Below are positions 43,596 to 53,819 of a stretch of DNA of 64,000 nt, piece after piece; positions within the stretch are counted from its first letter, which is position 1; each line of letters starts with the position of its first letter. The stretch is from positions 4,017,001 to 4,081,000 of the forward strand of contig CAUEEP010000742.1 in assembly GCA_958450365.1 (NCBI GenBank), written 5' to 3'. This DNA is from Mesorhabditis belari. Taxonomy: Eukaryota; Nematoda; Chromadorea; Rhabditida; Rhabditidae. A program made the position numbers and the translations under genes. Below the pieces are notes generated by a model. That model searched no databases. It had not been told where the DNA came from and saw only the letters and a program-made list of their open reading frames with translations.

Positions 43596-43705
43596 ATTTG
43601 TAGACTCAAGTGAATAGTTCCAATCGAATGCCCGACCCCGAAAAACCCTGGGTACAAATTTACAGCTGAATATCTTCTTTTTACAAAGAAAAAGAATCCA
43701 ATGTA

Positions 43706-43841
43706 TTGGGTTGGTGAATTGAAAACTGCCGGACTTTGAACTAAAATTTATTCAACATAAAACCATCAATTTATTCCAAATAATTTCCATTATTATTGAC
43801 GACTGCTGCCCATTTTACAGGCATTTTACAGGCAAAAGTGA
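43706..43841. mobile_element. Mariner MITE fragment
   Basis: Begins after TA with TTGGGTTGGTGAATTG and matches the first 135 bp of the element at 44074-44599, with ATTTTACAGGC duplicated. It is cut off by the MITE at 43843. Confidence 0.85.
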
Positions 43842-43842
43842 T

Positions 43843-44064
43843 TACCGTATTTTCTCTAATAATAGTGCACGCCCCTGAGTCGAGTTGGCGACTATTTTAC
43901 GGTTTCCAAGCTTATGCAGAAGCTCAACACTCTAATCCCCCACTAGATCTCATCGTCAGCTACATTTTCCGACCCCACATCGATAGGTTCTGATAAGCGG
44001 CTCTCGAGATTTCGAGGAATTTAGGTGAAGCTTAGGGTGCACTACTTTTAAGGAGAATACGGTA
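43843..44064. mobile_element. (TA)CCGTA MITE, TAGTAGTGCA family
   Basis: Begins TACCGTATTTTCTCTAATAA and ends TAAGGAGAATACGGTA, with the family core (TATCGATAGGTTCTGATAAG). It separates a mariner MITE fragment from a full mariner MITE. Confidence 0.87.
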
Positions 44065-44073
44065 GCTTTTTTA

Positions 44074-44599
44074 TTGGGTTGGTGAATTGAAAACTGCGGG
44101 ACTTTGAACTAAAATTTATTCAACATAAAACCATCAATTCATTCCAAATAATTTCCAATATTATTGACGACTTCTGCCCATTTTACAGGCAATTTGCAGA
44201 TTCCTCTTTCGTAGTAGGATTTTAGTTTGTGTGTGAGACAAGTGTGAGACTCAAAAATGGAGGACTGGAGATGTCCCTGGAGGACGTTTGAGCACTTTCT
44301 TCAAAAGAAACCCATTTTGGTGTCAATAGAAAGGTTATAGAGAATCAAAAATTAGGCTTATATCCAAATTTCCAAAAAGATACACTTAGTAGTTTCGCTT
44401 AAAATGCAAGTTTTGTGAAAATTCGTTTGGCAAATTTGGCATTTCTTGAAAAGCAGTTTTTGAATCGTTCTGAAAATTTGAATATAATTTTTTGATTTTC
44501 TACAACTTTTCCATTGACACCAAAATAAGTTTCTTTTGAAGAAAGTGCTCAAACTGTCACATATGAAAATAGCCCGCAGTTTTCAATTCACCAACCCAA
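44074..44599. mobile_element. Mariner-derived MITE, 526 bp
   Basis: Full-length copy flanked by TA, in the opposite orientation to 24673-25197. Together with the two preceding elements it interrupts a dispersed host repeat between AAGAATCCAATG (43700) and AATGACTAGCAAAGTG (44602). Confidence 0.9.
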
Positions 44600-44981
44600 T
44601 AAATGACTAGCAAAGTGTTCTTTGTGCGCCCGGGTAATCGCTATCCATCTGGCAAATCCCTCTGGTACAAGCTGCTTCCCTTTTTGGGGTGGGTGAAGAA
44701 AAAGGAGCGCCTGAGCCACCTTCGCCTTTTTTGAGGATTCCCAATCAATTGCTGATCCCGAAATGGGCGAGTACGAGATTTCAACTCAAAAAGTCAAGGG
44801 GTTGCCGCGAACAAACAAGATCTCAAATGACAGCAAAGTGTTCTTTGTGCGCCGGGTAATCGCTCTCCATCTGGCAAATCCCCCGGCATAGGGTCCTTGC
44901 CGGTTGAACACCGAGAAAATTCAAATGCTTTAAGCTCGCCCAATCAAATTTTTCTTCTTTCAGATTTCATCCGCAAAGCCG

Positions 44982-47900
44982 ATGGGCGCTTGCAACAGTC
45001 AAGAGTTAAAAGACCAATCGAAGAAGTAAATTTTCATGAAAATCCATTTTATTCCACAAATTAGGTCAAAAATGATCGATAAAGAGCTGAAGAAAGGCGC
45101 TGAGGGATTACAACAAAAGTTGCTATTACTCGGTAATTTCATTTAATCAAAAAGCAAATGTTTTATAATTTCAAGTCATTAATTCTTAAATGTAAGAATT
45201 TGATAAGAAAAAGAAATGAATATTTGATGAAAAGCAATGTTTTTAGGACCGGGTGAAAGTGGGAAATCGACATGTCTAAAGCAGATTCAGTAAGTTTGTG
45301 GAATTGCAGAATTGTTTCGAAAAAAAAGCCAGAAAGCCAAAAGTCAAGTGTTGGTCTAGCTATTGATTTTGGATGGCATTGATGCAATGGCCGACTGGCT
45401 AACAACCCTGTATCGTAGACGGGAGGTCAAGAGTTCAATCCTGGCTTCAGTTCTTTTTGCCTTGTTCTGCTTGGTCAAATCTGACTTCACTGACTGGCTA
45501 GGCTCGCCAGTAAGGCTTGAGCCAGACTTCTGTTTAGGCCTTGGCTTGACCTAGCCTGATAATCAGATGAAATATCAAGCTTCTTTCAAAACTGAACCGT
45601 TTAAAACCAGCTGTACATATTGGGTTGTCCAGTTATGAATGCGCGTTTTTTACTATTTTGTAAATTTCTCAAGATACCGAAATCAAGAAAAAGATATATG
45701 AGTATTATTCGAAAGCTGAAGATCTCCTCTACATTTTGATATAAAAAGTTCTTGAATTTGTTCAGCTTTTGGGCAAATTGACTGCACAGAAGAAGAGGTG
45801 GCCAAAAAATGGAAGGGTGCCTTTGGATCAAGTTTTAGCTCCGCTCAAATTGAGTTAACCGTTTGATGTTTGGCCAATAGATATATCAATATAACTTTTT
45901 TAAAAATATAACAAATTCAGAGCATCTTTTCTTTTCTGGGCGGTTATTTTACACCATAAAACTTGAGGAATAGCTAAGCTGAAATGGGGTTTTTTTTTGC
46001 GAAAACGACCTCTCCCTTTGTGCAGTCAATTTCCCAAAAAGTTTAATGAATTCAAAAACTTTTTTATTCCAAAATGTAGAGGAGATCTTCAGCTTTCGAA
46101 TGATATATAACACTCATATACATTCGATATCTTGAGAAATTTCAAAATAGTAAAAACGCTCATTCATAACTGGACAACCCAATAGATTGAGCACTAAAGC
46201 TGCTAGTCTACGATTTACTAGTTAAGAACGATCAATACTTGACTTTGAGATCAATACTTGAGCGAATTCTTTTCCAGAATCTTGCACAACAACGGTTTCT
46301 CAAAAGATGAGCTTCGCGAGAAGAAAATCATTGTTTTGGTGAGCACAGTGACATACATGAGAGCTCTGATCCAAGCCTGCGATGATTTCCATTTCGTTCT
46401 TGACGCGGCACAAATGGTAGATTTTCAAAAGTATTGTTTTATCTAATAGAAAGAGAGTTTTTAAATCTATACTTTAAAATCGCTAATTTTCTAGCGGTTT
46501 TACATTGTTTTAGAAGCTAAATACAATCATAAATCCGACCTTTTACAAACGTTTTGCGAGCTCTACGGGGTGTTTGGTGCGCCAAAAGTTTCCGTACTTG
46601 TATTTTCTGCATTTTTGCTCAATTTTAGATAAAAAATACGATTTTAAAAGTAAGAAATTCGAATTTCTTGCGAAAAAACTGATTTAGAAAACGTTTCTGA
46701 TTAATTTGATAAGTGCAACACTACTTAAGACAAGTGATTGAGAAGAGGGGAACTTTTGGCGCACCTTGTATACCGTATTTCTTCGAATAGAAGACCGGGT
46801 AAAGAGTATCATCGCGTACTCCTGCGTAGCAGCCCTTTTTAACATTTCTTTTCTGCATAAAAGCTTTCAATCAAGTGCTATAGAGCTGGAAAATGACTCA
46901 AAAATCTGTTAGCTCATGTGGTATTTTTGAGCCATTTTCCAGCCCTATAGCACTTGATTGCAAGCTTTTATGCAGAAAAGAAATTTTAAAAAGGGCTGCT
47001 ACGCAGGAGTACGCGATGATACTCTTTACCCGGTCTTCTATGCGAAGAAATACGGTAGTTCAAACGGTAGTTTGAATTCTCGCTACAAAAATTTTGCTCA
47101 ACTTTTATTTCGTCTCTTTTATGCATAGTCGAATGAAATGATTGAATTATTGAACTTTTTTTGTCAATTTGTAGCCAGTCAATTTGTAGCCAGTCAATTT
47201 TTAATTTGTCAATTTGTAGCCAAGTCGGGAAATGGTGGAACGTCATGCAATGGCGGATCGAGTGAAAGATTTGAGGGAAATCCCTGGGGAATTGCACGAG
47301 GCGATCAAGGTGAGTACAGGAATTGAGAAGCATTTTCGAATGAAAAGAAAAATGTGAAAAGCTTTTTTGAGTACTTTTTCTATGATTTCTAGACTAGATA
47401 CTAGATTTGAACAAAAAGAAAACAAAAAAACAGAAAAAGTTGCCTTTAAACTGAACAGAAAACCTGGCCGACTTGAGCATTGGATTGAATTGAATAACTA
47501 CAAAAATAAGCTCTAGTTTTAGCTTTATTTTTAGTTTATTGATTTATTTATATGATTTATATGATTTATTTTCGTTTACTAACTGCATTTTGAGCTATTT
47601 ACCGTATTTTCTCTAATAGTGGTGCACCAAGAGCGTCGTCTAAATTCCTTGAAATCTCGAGAACCGCTTATCAGAACCTATCGATGTGGGATCGGAAAAT
47701 GCAGCTGACAATGAATCTAGTAGGGGATTTGAGTGTTGAGCTTCTGTGAAGTGTTGCGCTGTATCTTAGTCGAGAGGTTAAGGGTTCAATCCTGGCTAGA
47801 TCATTGGCTCTTTGTTTCGCTAGTTTTGGGCTTAAGGGTGCTTGTGTATTGTTCTCGTGCTCGCTTCACCGCTCTAAATCGAGTACATCGTATCATCCAT

Positions 47901-49976
47901 GTTATATCATGAATTTGTATCTAAAAGAAGCTACCGTATTCCCCTAATAGTAGTACATCCTATGCTTCACCTAAATTCCTCGAAATCTCGAGAACCGCTT
48001 ATCAGAACCTATCGATGTGGAGTCGGAAAATGTAGCTGACGATGAGATCTAGTGGGGGATTAGGGTGTTGAGCTTCTGCAAAGCTAAAATAGTCACCAAC
48101 TGGGTGCACTACTATTAGAGAAAATACGGTAATCACTTTTTTTTCTGATCAAAAAGATTAACAAACCAGCTCACAATTCGTTTCAATCTTTAGGCCAACC
48201 ATTGAACCCAATTTAGCCGAAATTAAATATTTAAACATAAATTTTTATCTAAAGAACTGTAGCTGAATAATGAAAATTTGCAAAAATTTACTTTTAGAAG
48301 CTCTGGAATGACCAAACAATTCACAAATGCTACGAAATGCGATCCTCCTTTCATCTCCCTGATTCGGCTTCATAGTAAGAAGCTAAAGCTTTCGAAAGAT
48401 TTCTAATTTCTTTGATTTCTTTCTAATTTAATTAAATTCAAATAAAGCTATTAAATAAATGTATTCAATAACTTTCTAGTTTCTTTGAAAACCTTGATCG
48501 AATCTGTGAAGAGGGATATGTGCCGACGCCGCAAGATATTCTTCACATTCGAGTGCCGACAACGGGTGTTGTTCGAATGGGTTTTAAAGCAAGGCAGATC
48601 GATTTCGAGTGTGTGAGAAATTCATTTTCACTTGATAGATTGATATTGGATAGAATTTTGTAGAAAATTAGTGGAATTTAAAGAATTTAAGTGTAAAATC
48701 TAGAGTCTACGATGTTGGTGGGCAACGATCGGAACGACGAAAATGGATTCACTGTTTCGATAACGTGAACGCGTTGATATTCATCGTGGCCATCTCAGAA
48801 TACGACCAATTGTTGAGAGAGGACGATAAAACGGTACAAATCAGTGAAGCCAATCATCAGTGAACGAAATCCGTTTCTAGAATCGTTTACTTGAGGCACT
48901 CGAGCTCTATGACAGTGTGGTGAACAGTCGATATTTCGCCAACTCGTCGATGATTCTTTTCTTGAATAAGAAAGACCTTTTTGCTGAGAAGATTGTTTCG
49001 ATCAGTCTCAAAGTTTGCTTTCATTCGTATCGAGGTGAGAAAAGACTGACTGATATTGGGGAGACTTTTCAATTTCCATCAATTTGTAACTCACTTTACT
49101 GATCTCTTGCAAAGTTCTCGAGCTTGGTTCTAAGCTTGATTCTAAGCTTGATTCTAAGCTTGGTTCTAAGCTTGGTTCTAAGCTCGATTCTAAGCTTGAC
49201 TCTAAGTTTGATTCTAAGCTCGATTCTAAGCTCGATTCTAAGCTTGATTCTAAGCTTGATTCTAAGCTTGATTCTAAGCTTGATTCTAAGCTATAAACTT
49301 ACTACTTTATTCACCATACTCTTTAAAAGTTGAGATACTCTAAATCCCAAGAATCTTTGAATTGATATTGGCAATTGACTTGGTTAGAAACTGGATCTAA
49401 CTGGTTCTGTTACCGGTATTTGTACATTAATATTGGGAAGAATGAAAGAAGAAGAAGGAAAGAAGAAGAAGAAAAGAAGAAGAAGGAAAGAAGAAGAAAA
49501 AGGGAAGTAGGCATTGAGTTAATCGAATAGTAACAAAACCTAGTACAAAAACTTCTTTCCTTCTTGGGAAGGAGGAAAGAAGAAGAAGGAAAGAAGAAGA
49601 AGAAAAAGGGAAGTAGTTAACCGAATAGTAACAAAACCTAGTACTATAAAATTACTATAAGATTTCCTATTGAGATTTCCTATTCCTTTTGCATTAAGAA
49701 TGAATTTCTAGGTGCATTGACTTACGAGGATGGAATCGAATACCTCAAAAAACAATTTCGAAAGCTCAACAAACGCCAAAAGAAAGTGAATTCTTAGATG
49801 CATAATTTTAATTCATTGATTCAAGAAGATTCATTGTTCATCTATTTTTAATCATTTCTCTTTAGGTGTACACGCATGAAACATGTGCAACGGATACTTC
49901 TCAAGTACAAGTTGTCATCGCCTCAGTCATCGACACGATTATTCAAGAGAATTTGAGAGACACTGGGATGATCTGA
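44982..49976 (+). CDS. Heterotrimeric G protein alpha subunit
   Basis: Eleven exons: 44982-45025, 45065-45132, 45247-45289, 46278-46416, 47220-47309, 48298-48374, 48480-48608, 48704-48833, 48881-49034, 49712-49785, 49866-49976. They encode 352 residues, normal for the family, and end TGA. It is a membrane-anchored GTPase that relays receptor signals. Visible features: MGACNS N-terminus (G2 myristoylation, C4 palmitoylation), P-loop GPGESGKS at 38-45 with proline for the usual alanine, switch I R178 and T181 in RVPTTG, switch II DVGGQ with catalytic Q204, NKKD at 269-272, and TCATDT near 322. The C-terminus DTGMI lacks the cysteine at -4, so it should not be a pertussis-toxin substrate. The ATG lies 18 bp after a TTCTTTCAG acceptor (candidate trans-splice site). 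I infer a nematode-specific sensory type but cannot name the orthologue. Confidence 0.96.
45379..45455 (+). other. tRNA-like sequence in G alpha intron 3
   Basis: Contains an A-box-like TGGCCGACTGGCTAACA and a B-box-like AGAGTTCAATCCTGGC followed by TTCTTTTT. Arms do not fold into a convincing cloverleaf, so this is probably a tRNA-derived repeat. Confidence 0.4.
45620..46182. mobile_element. Mariner-type MITE, 563 bp, intron 3
   Basis: TA-flanked (45618-45619, 46183-46184). Ends TTGGGTTGTCCAGTTATGAA and TTCATAACTGGACAACCCAA are inverted, and the inversion continues for about 200 bp with the GGAGATCTTCAGCTTTCGAA region. Different from the GGTGAATTG family. Confidence 0.9.
46566..46769. mobile_element. 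Possible short TIR element, intron 4
   Basis: TTTGGTGCGCCAAAAGTTTCC near 46570 (quoted in part) is answered by GGAACTTTTGGCGCACC at 46749-46765. Only about 20 bp match, so this is tentative. It directly abuts the next MITE. Confidence 0.5.
46771..47057. mobile_element. (TA)CCGTA foldback MITE, 287 bp, intron 4
   Basis: Begins TACCGTATTTCTTCGAATAG and ends CTATGCGAAGAAATACGGTA. The arms (GAGTACGCGATGATACTC, TTTTTAAAAAGGGCTGC region) are inverted for almost the whole length with a short loop. It shares only the terminal CCGTATTT with the TAGTAGTGCA family. Confidence 0.88.
47600..47810. mobile_element. Truncated (TA)CCGTA MITE joined to tRNA-like tail
   Basis: The TAGTAGTGCA-family MITE starts at 47600 and breaks off at 47757 (GCTTCTGTGAAG). 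It joins a tRNA-like 3' half (GTCGAGAGGTTAAGGG, TTCAATCCTGGCTAG) at 47758-47806. In intron 5 of the G alpha gene. Confidence 0.75.
47932..48131. mobile_element. (TA)CCGTA MITE, TAGTAGTGCA family, intron 5
   Basis: Complete copy from TACCGTATTCCCCTAATAG to CTATTAGAGAAAATACGGTA. Confidence 0.88.
49112..49293 (+). repeat. Minisatellite, 12-bp unit, G alpha intron 9
   Basis: TTCTAAGCTTGA (variants TTGGTT, CTCGAT) repeats about 15 times. The LSLILS frame is an artefact. Confidence 0.9.
49438..49620 (+). repeat. GAA-rich duplicated tract, G alpha intron 9
   Basis: Two blocks of GAAGAAGGAAAGAAGAAG (49445-49505 and 49565-49612), each followed by AAAGGGAAGTAG, CGAATAGTAACAAAACCTAG and related sequence; a tandem duplication of about 115 bp. 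Confidence 0.8.
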
Positions 49977-50018
49977 TTGAGAGAAAACCCTCAAAAAAAA
50001 CAATAATCAATACGGTGC

Positions 50019-50024
50019 AATAAA
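50019..50024 (+). terminator. Poly(A) signal AATAAA
   Basis: AATAAA 43 bp after the G alpha stop codon. Confidence 0.7.
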
Positions 50025-50461
50025 TTATATTATCTTTCTTTGTTTAAAAGCAATTTTTTGAATAACTTCTTGACTCCTGCTTGTAGAGTTAAAAGAATGT
50101 TCCAGGTAAGGCCAAGACTAATCCGGAAGCTAAATCCGGAAGCTAAATCCGGTCTGACTTGGTCAAGGCTTGGCTGCAGGCTTGCCTTGATCCAAAAAAA
50201 GGCAGAAGTCAGGTTTGAGTCTCTTCTAATCAGACTCTAGCTTTGCCTGGCCTCGCTTGGATACTCTTACAGATACTAGAGCCCAATTCCTAGGAAAAGG
50301 CAAGCACTTGGCCTTTCAGAACCAGGCCCATCTTATAGAATTGGCTGAGTTCGAAGCCGCTTTTAGTTTTTGGCCTCGAAGCCTTTAACGCATGATATCT
50401 AGGTGTTTTGGGTGCATTTTTGATCTCTATTTAAGGTACAGTTTGAGTGATCGATCAATTG

Positions 50462-50520
50462 CAGGCATGGCATAATGGTAGAGCGGCAGTCGATCACCGG
50501 ACTTGGTCAGGGTTCGATTC
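50462..50520 (+). other. tRNA-like sequence cut by a mariner MITE
   Basis: GCAGGCATGGCATAATGGTA, then CCGGACTTGGTCAGGGTTCG, breaks off at the TA where the mariner element begins. An uninterrupted relative is at 53371-53455. Confidence 0.6.
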
Positions 50521-50522
50521 TA

Positions 50523-51362
50523 TTGGGTTGGTGAATTGAAAACTGCGGGCCATTGTCATATGTGACAGTTTGAGCACTTTGTTCAAAAGAAGCTCATTTT
50601 GATGTCAATGGAAAAGTTGTAGAGAATCAAAAATAAAGCTTATATCCAAATTTTCAGAACGATTCAAAAACTGGTTTTCAAGAAATGCCAAATTTACGAA
50701 TTTTCACAAAACTTGCATTTTAAGCAAAACTACGAAGTGTATCTTTTTGGAAATTTGGCTATAAGCCTGATTTTTGATTCTCTACAACTTTTCTATTGAC
50801 ACCAAAATGGGTTTCTTTTGAAGAAAGTGCTCAAACGTCCTCCAGGGACATCTCCAGTCCTCCATTTTTGAGTCTCACACTTGTCTCACACACAAACTAA
50901 AATCCTACTACGAAAGAGGAATCCACAAATTGCCTGTAAAATGGGCAGAAGTCGTCAATAATAATGGAAATTATTTGGAATGAATTGATGGTTTTATGTT
51001 GAATAAATTTTAGTTCAAAGTCCCGCAGTTTTCAATTCACCAACCCTTGGTGTAACAGTCAGTAATCGGCACTAGACATCCACCAGCCTTAGACACAACA
51101 AAAAGATCTTTTGTCGTGTCTAAGGCTGGTGCCGATGTCTAAGGTTTTTCAATTCACCAACCCAATAGTTTCTTGGCCTAGTCTGGCTTGAAACTAACAA
51201 CAATACTAGAAACTGCAATCATTGTTTAGTACATGTACATGAACCAAACAAGTGATCAAAAATTGCAGAAATTCAGAACTTAAACACTTCTTTAGCAAAA
51301 CCACGATAGTAAACGTCAACACCAAATACTTTCTCCATCAAGTTTTCAATTCACCAACCCAA
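50523..51362. mobile_element. Composite mariner MITE carrying flanking segment
   Basis: From a left end TTGGGTTGGTGAATTG after TA (50521) the sequence runs through a full-length mariner MITE whose right end is doubled (51026-51046 and 51145-51165) around a 98-bp hairpin. It continues into the 170-bp segment also found at 25200-25372 and ends with another mariner end (51341-51362) followed by TA. Confidence 0.82.
51047..51144. repeat. Hairpin insert, first copy
   Basis: Arms CACCAGCCTTAGACAC and GTGTCTAAGGCTGGTG flank a short loop with AAAAAGATCTTTT. It lies between two copies of a mariner end. A second, one-armed copy is at 51397-51472. Confidence 0.82.
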
Positions 51363-51484
51363 TAGTCCAAAATTTTTATTGTTAAAAGATTGTGACCTTG
51401 GTGTAACAGTCAGTGATCGGCACTAGACATCCACCAGCCTTAGACACGACAAAAAGATCTTTTGATGCTTTGGTCATGTAAAAG

Positions 51485-51955
51485 CAAAAACAAAGAAAAA
51501 GTGGTTAGGGGAATGAATTTTCGAGAAGGGGTTACGAGGAGTGTTGCCAGGCACGGGATCTTCAGAAATTTTCCCAGAAAAAACCTTTCTAATGTTGAAA
51601 ACATTAGAGAAAAACAAAAACAAATTTGATCGACAAAGAGAGCTTAAAAATCACCATGAAATTTATTGTATTAGTTGTAAAATGGCTATGAAATTTTACT
51701 GTTCATCAGAAAGCTTTTAGACTTAAAGAAACCAGCTAAATGCCTTAAAAATCACATGAAATCAATCAAAAGCACAAAAAAGAGGTAAAGGAAAATTATT
51801 ACAATTTGTTATTCATTGTAATAAAGATAGAACAAAGATTTTTCAAGAAAATAAGCTGAAAAGAGCGCAGAGAAGGGTTAAACTGGTGAGTGTCGAGGTG
51901 GAGAAAGAAGAATTGCAACGGTTGCCTGCAAAATTGTTCATTTTCAGTGAAATCT
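51485..51955. other. No recognised feature
   Basis: AT-rich unique sequence between two mariner-type elements. Confidence 0.4.
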
Positions 51956-51959
51956 AATA

Positions 51960-52474
51960 GGTTGATGCATAAGTGTTTTTGTTCCTTTTCGTCTGCCGTT
52001 TCAAGCCAACAAATGCACGAATTAAACTACGGTTGATTTCATTAGAAAAAGCAATTATTTTTCTGCAAAATAACATTAAAACGGGTTTAAAAATATTTAA
52101 TGCCTGGATTTTCTTGAGAGTATGAAGTCGGGTAGTCAAAAAGGGCTAACTCGATGATGCGGTTTAGACACCTTAGCTAAAGAAAACCTATCTTCGTGTC
52201 AATAGATAAAAGATAGAGAAAAAAAACGTTTGATATTTCGCCAAAATTTCAGAGAAATTCATTCAGCCAATTTTTCCGTAGAGTTTTTTATAGATTTTTA
52301 CGAAAAAGGCGTTTTTCACTCTCGAATTTGCTTGAAAGTGAACCGAAATTCATTTAAAAAGATGCAAATTGAACAAAAAAACACTTTTTTTATAGAGCAA
52401 ACTATAGATTAATTCGTGAATTTGTTACTTTTTAACAGAAGTACGAAAAAAACGAAAAGACTTATGCATCAACC
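51960..52474. mobile_element. Mariner-type MITE, 515 bp
   Basis: TA-flanked, with ends GGTTGATGCATAAGT and ACTTATGCATCAACC. Short frames on both strands inside are AT-rich and not recognisable as transposase. It ends 23 bp from the stop codon of the next gene. Confidence 0.82.
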
Positions 52475-52497
52475 TAATAGTTATTTCTGTTCCAAGA

Positions 52498-53813
52498 TCA
52501 ATTATTATTCTGCTTAAACGTTTCTACGAAGCCAGCTGGATTTGAGGCTGAGTGGAGTCGTTATTTTGTGCGAAAACCCCCCATCACTCTTTTACCTGTA
52601 CAGCAGTAAGCACTTCCCGCAAAGCCAGGCACAGCCGAGACACTGTTTTGCGTTTGTCGTGACTGGAATTGAACAATGAAAACACATAAAGAATGATTTC
52701 TTTTACCGAACATGTGTATGGGTACTGTTGATTCAAGCATCCACAACCTCTGTAAGTCCACGGTGCTCCACCAAGTGTTCCCGATAGCTTCAAACAGTAG
52801 TCACAGTTTGAGCACAATGTCGAAACAGCCTAAGGATTTGCTCTTTTGAAATTAAATGAATATTTCGGGATTTTAGTGATCTTTGCTGTGAACTTTGCTG
52901 TGAACTTTGCTGTTTTATAGATACTGTAAAAGGACGTTGATCTTTTGATCTTTTGATCAATACTTTGATAGATAGTTTAGTTGTAAAAGATCAAAAACTT
53001 CTGCGCCACCGGGACTCGAACCCTCAACTTGTCGCTTACCAGCCAACTTTGCTAACCATTACACTACAACCGACCCGTTCTCTGTTCCTCCAGAGGGGGT
53101 TAAAGTCTAGAGAGGAGGGGAGTTAACACCCCTCTGGAGGAACGGAGAACAGGTCCGTTGTAGTGTAATGGTTACCACAGTTGGCGACAGGTTGAGGGTT
53201 CGTGTCCCGGCGGTGCACTAGTTTTTGATCTGCCCTAGTAGGTCCAAAAAAAACAGACTTCAGTAGGTCCAAAAAAAACAGACATAACAACCAGTTAACC
53301 AGTTTAAACCAGTTAATGTTATTTTGCAGAAAAATTGGCCTTTCGAGTATGAGTGATGAATGAATTGCAGGCATGGCTTAATGGTAGTCACCGAGTTGCA
53401 TGGTGGAGCGGTAGTCACCGGACTTGGTCAGGGTTCGATCCCAGTTCAGGAAACAAACCGTTATTCAATTAATGCATTTGTTGATTTTAAAAGAAAGGAT
53501 GAAAAGAACGAATAGACTTTCTGGACAGCTTAATAAAATGGCTCTAAATGGCTAGAATGGCTAAATTCTAGCCATTTAGAGCTAGAAATGGCTAGAATGG
53601 CTAATCCAAATGCTAGAATGGCTCTAAAACTTTTATAAAATTATGCTGATCTTACGAATAGAAATTTGGTCCTAGGAACATAGCCAGACAAGTTATCAAA
53701 CTCACAAGCTGCCCATTGACAACTCCAGGTGTCACCGCACCCACAAAGCATTCAATATTGTACGTCGATTGGGTTATTGAGACAAAACTCAGCGCCAACA
53801 ATAGCTTCAACAT
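52498..53813 (-). CDS. Small secreted cysteine-rich protein
   Basis: Four exons: 53813-53706, 52829-52707, 52662-52596, 52535-52498. They encode 111 residues, end TGA, and all junctions are in phase with GT/AG ends (strong GTGAGT donor for exon 1). The ATG directly follows a TTTCTCAAG acceptor, a likely trans-splice site. A signal peptide (LKLLLALSFVSITQS) is followed by about nine cysteines: ECF, CSNCDYC, CGC, YTC, and AYCCT near the end. The layout resembles the small three-finger (Ly6-like) or ET-module secreted proteins of nematodes, although the usual DLCN ending after CC is replaced by a short tail (AGFVETFKQNNN). Intron 1 contains a tRNA-like foldback element, and a MITE lies just past the stop codon. 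Function unknown. Confidence 0.8.
52986..53235. mobile_element. Foldback element with tRNA-like arms, intron 1
   Basis: Left arm 52986-53105 and right arm 53108-53235 are inverted. Each holds a tRNA-like sequence (right arm, plus: GTCCGTTGTAGTGTAATGG, GTTGAGGGTTCGTGTCCCGG) about 75-80 nt long, and they meet through CCTCCAGAGGGGGTTAA and its complement. The left-arm copy (minus) is the better one, with TTGAGGGTTCGAGTCCC as T arm. Acceptor stems do not pair well, so working tRNAs are doubtful. Confidence 0.75.
53371..53455 (+). other. tRNA-like sequence
   Basis: GCAGGCATGGCTTAATGGTA, an extra GTCACCGAGTTGCATGGTGG, then CCGGACTTGGTCAGGGTTCG and ATCCCAGT. It is the intact relative of 50462-50520, in intron 1 of the small secreted-protein gene. 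Confidence 0.55.
53515..53635 (+). repeat. GGCTAGAATGGCT short repeats
   Basis: Five to six copies of AATGGCT(A)GAATGGCTAA-type units, partly inverted (TCTAGCCATTTAGAGC). Confidence 0.7.
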
Positions 53814-53819
53814 CTTGAG

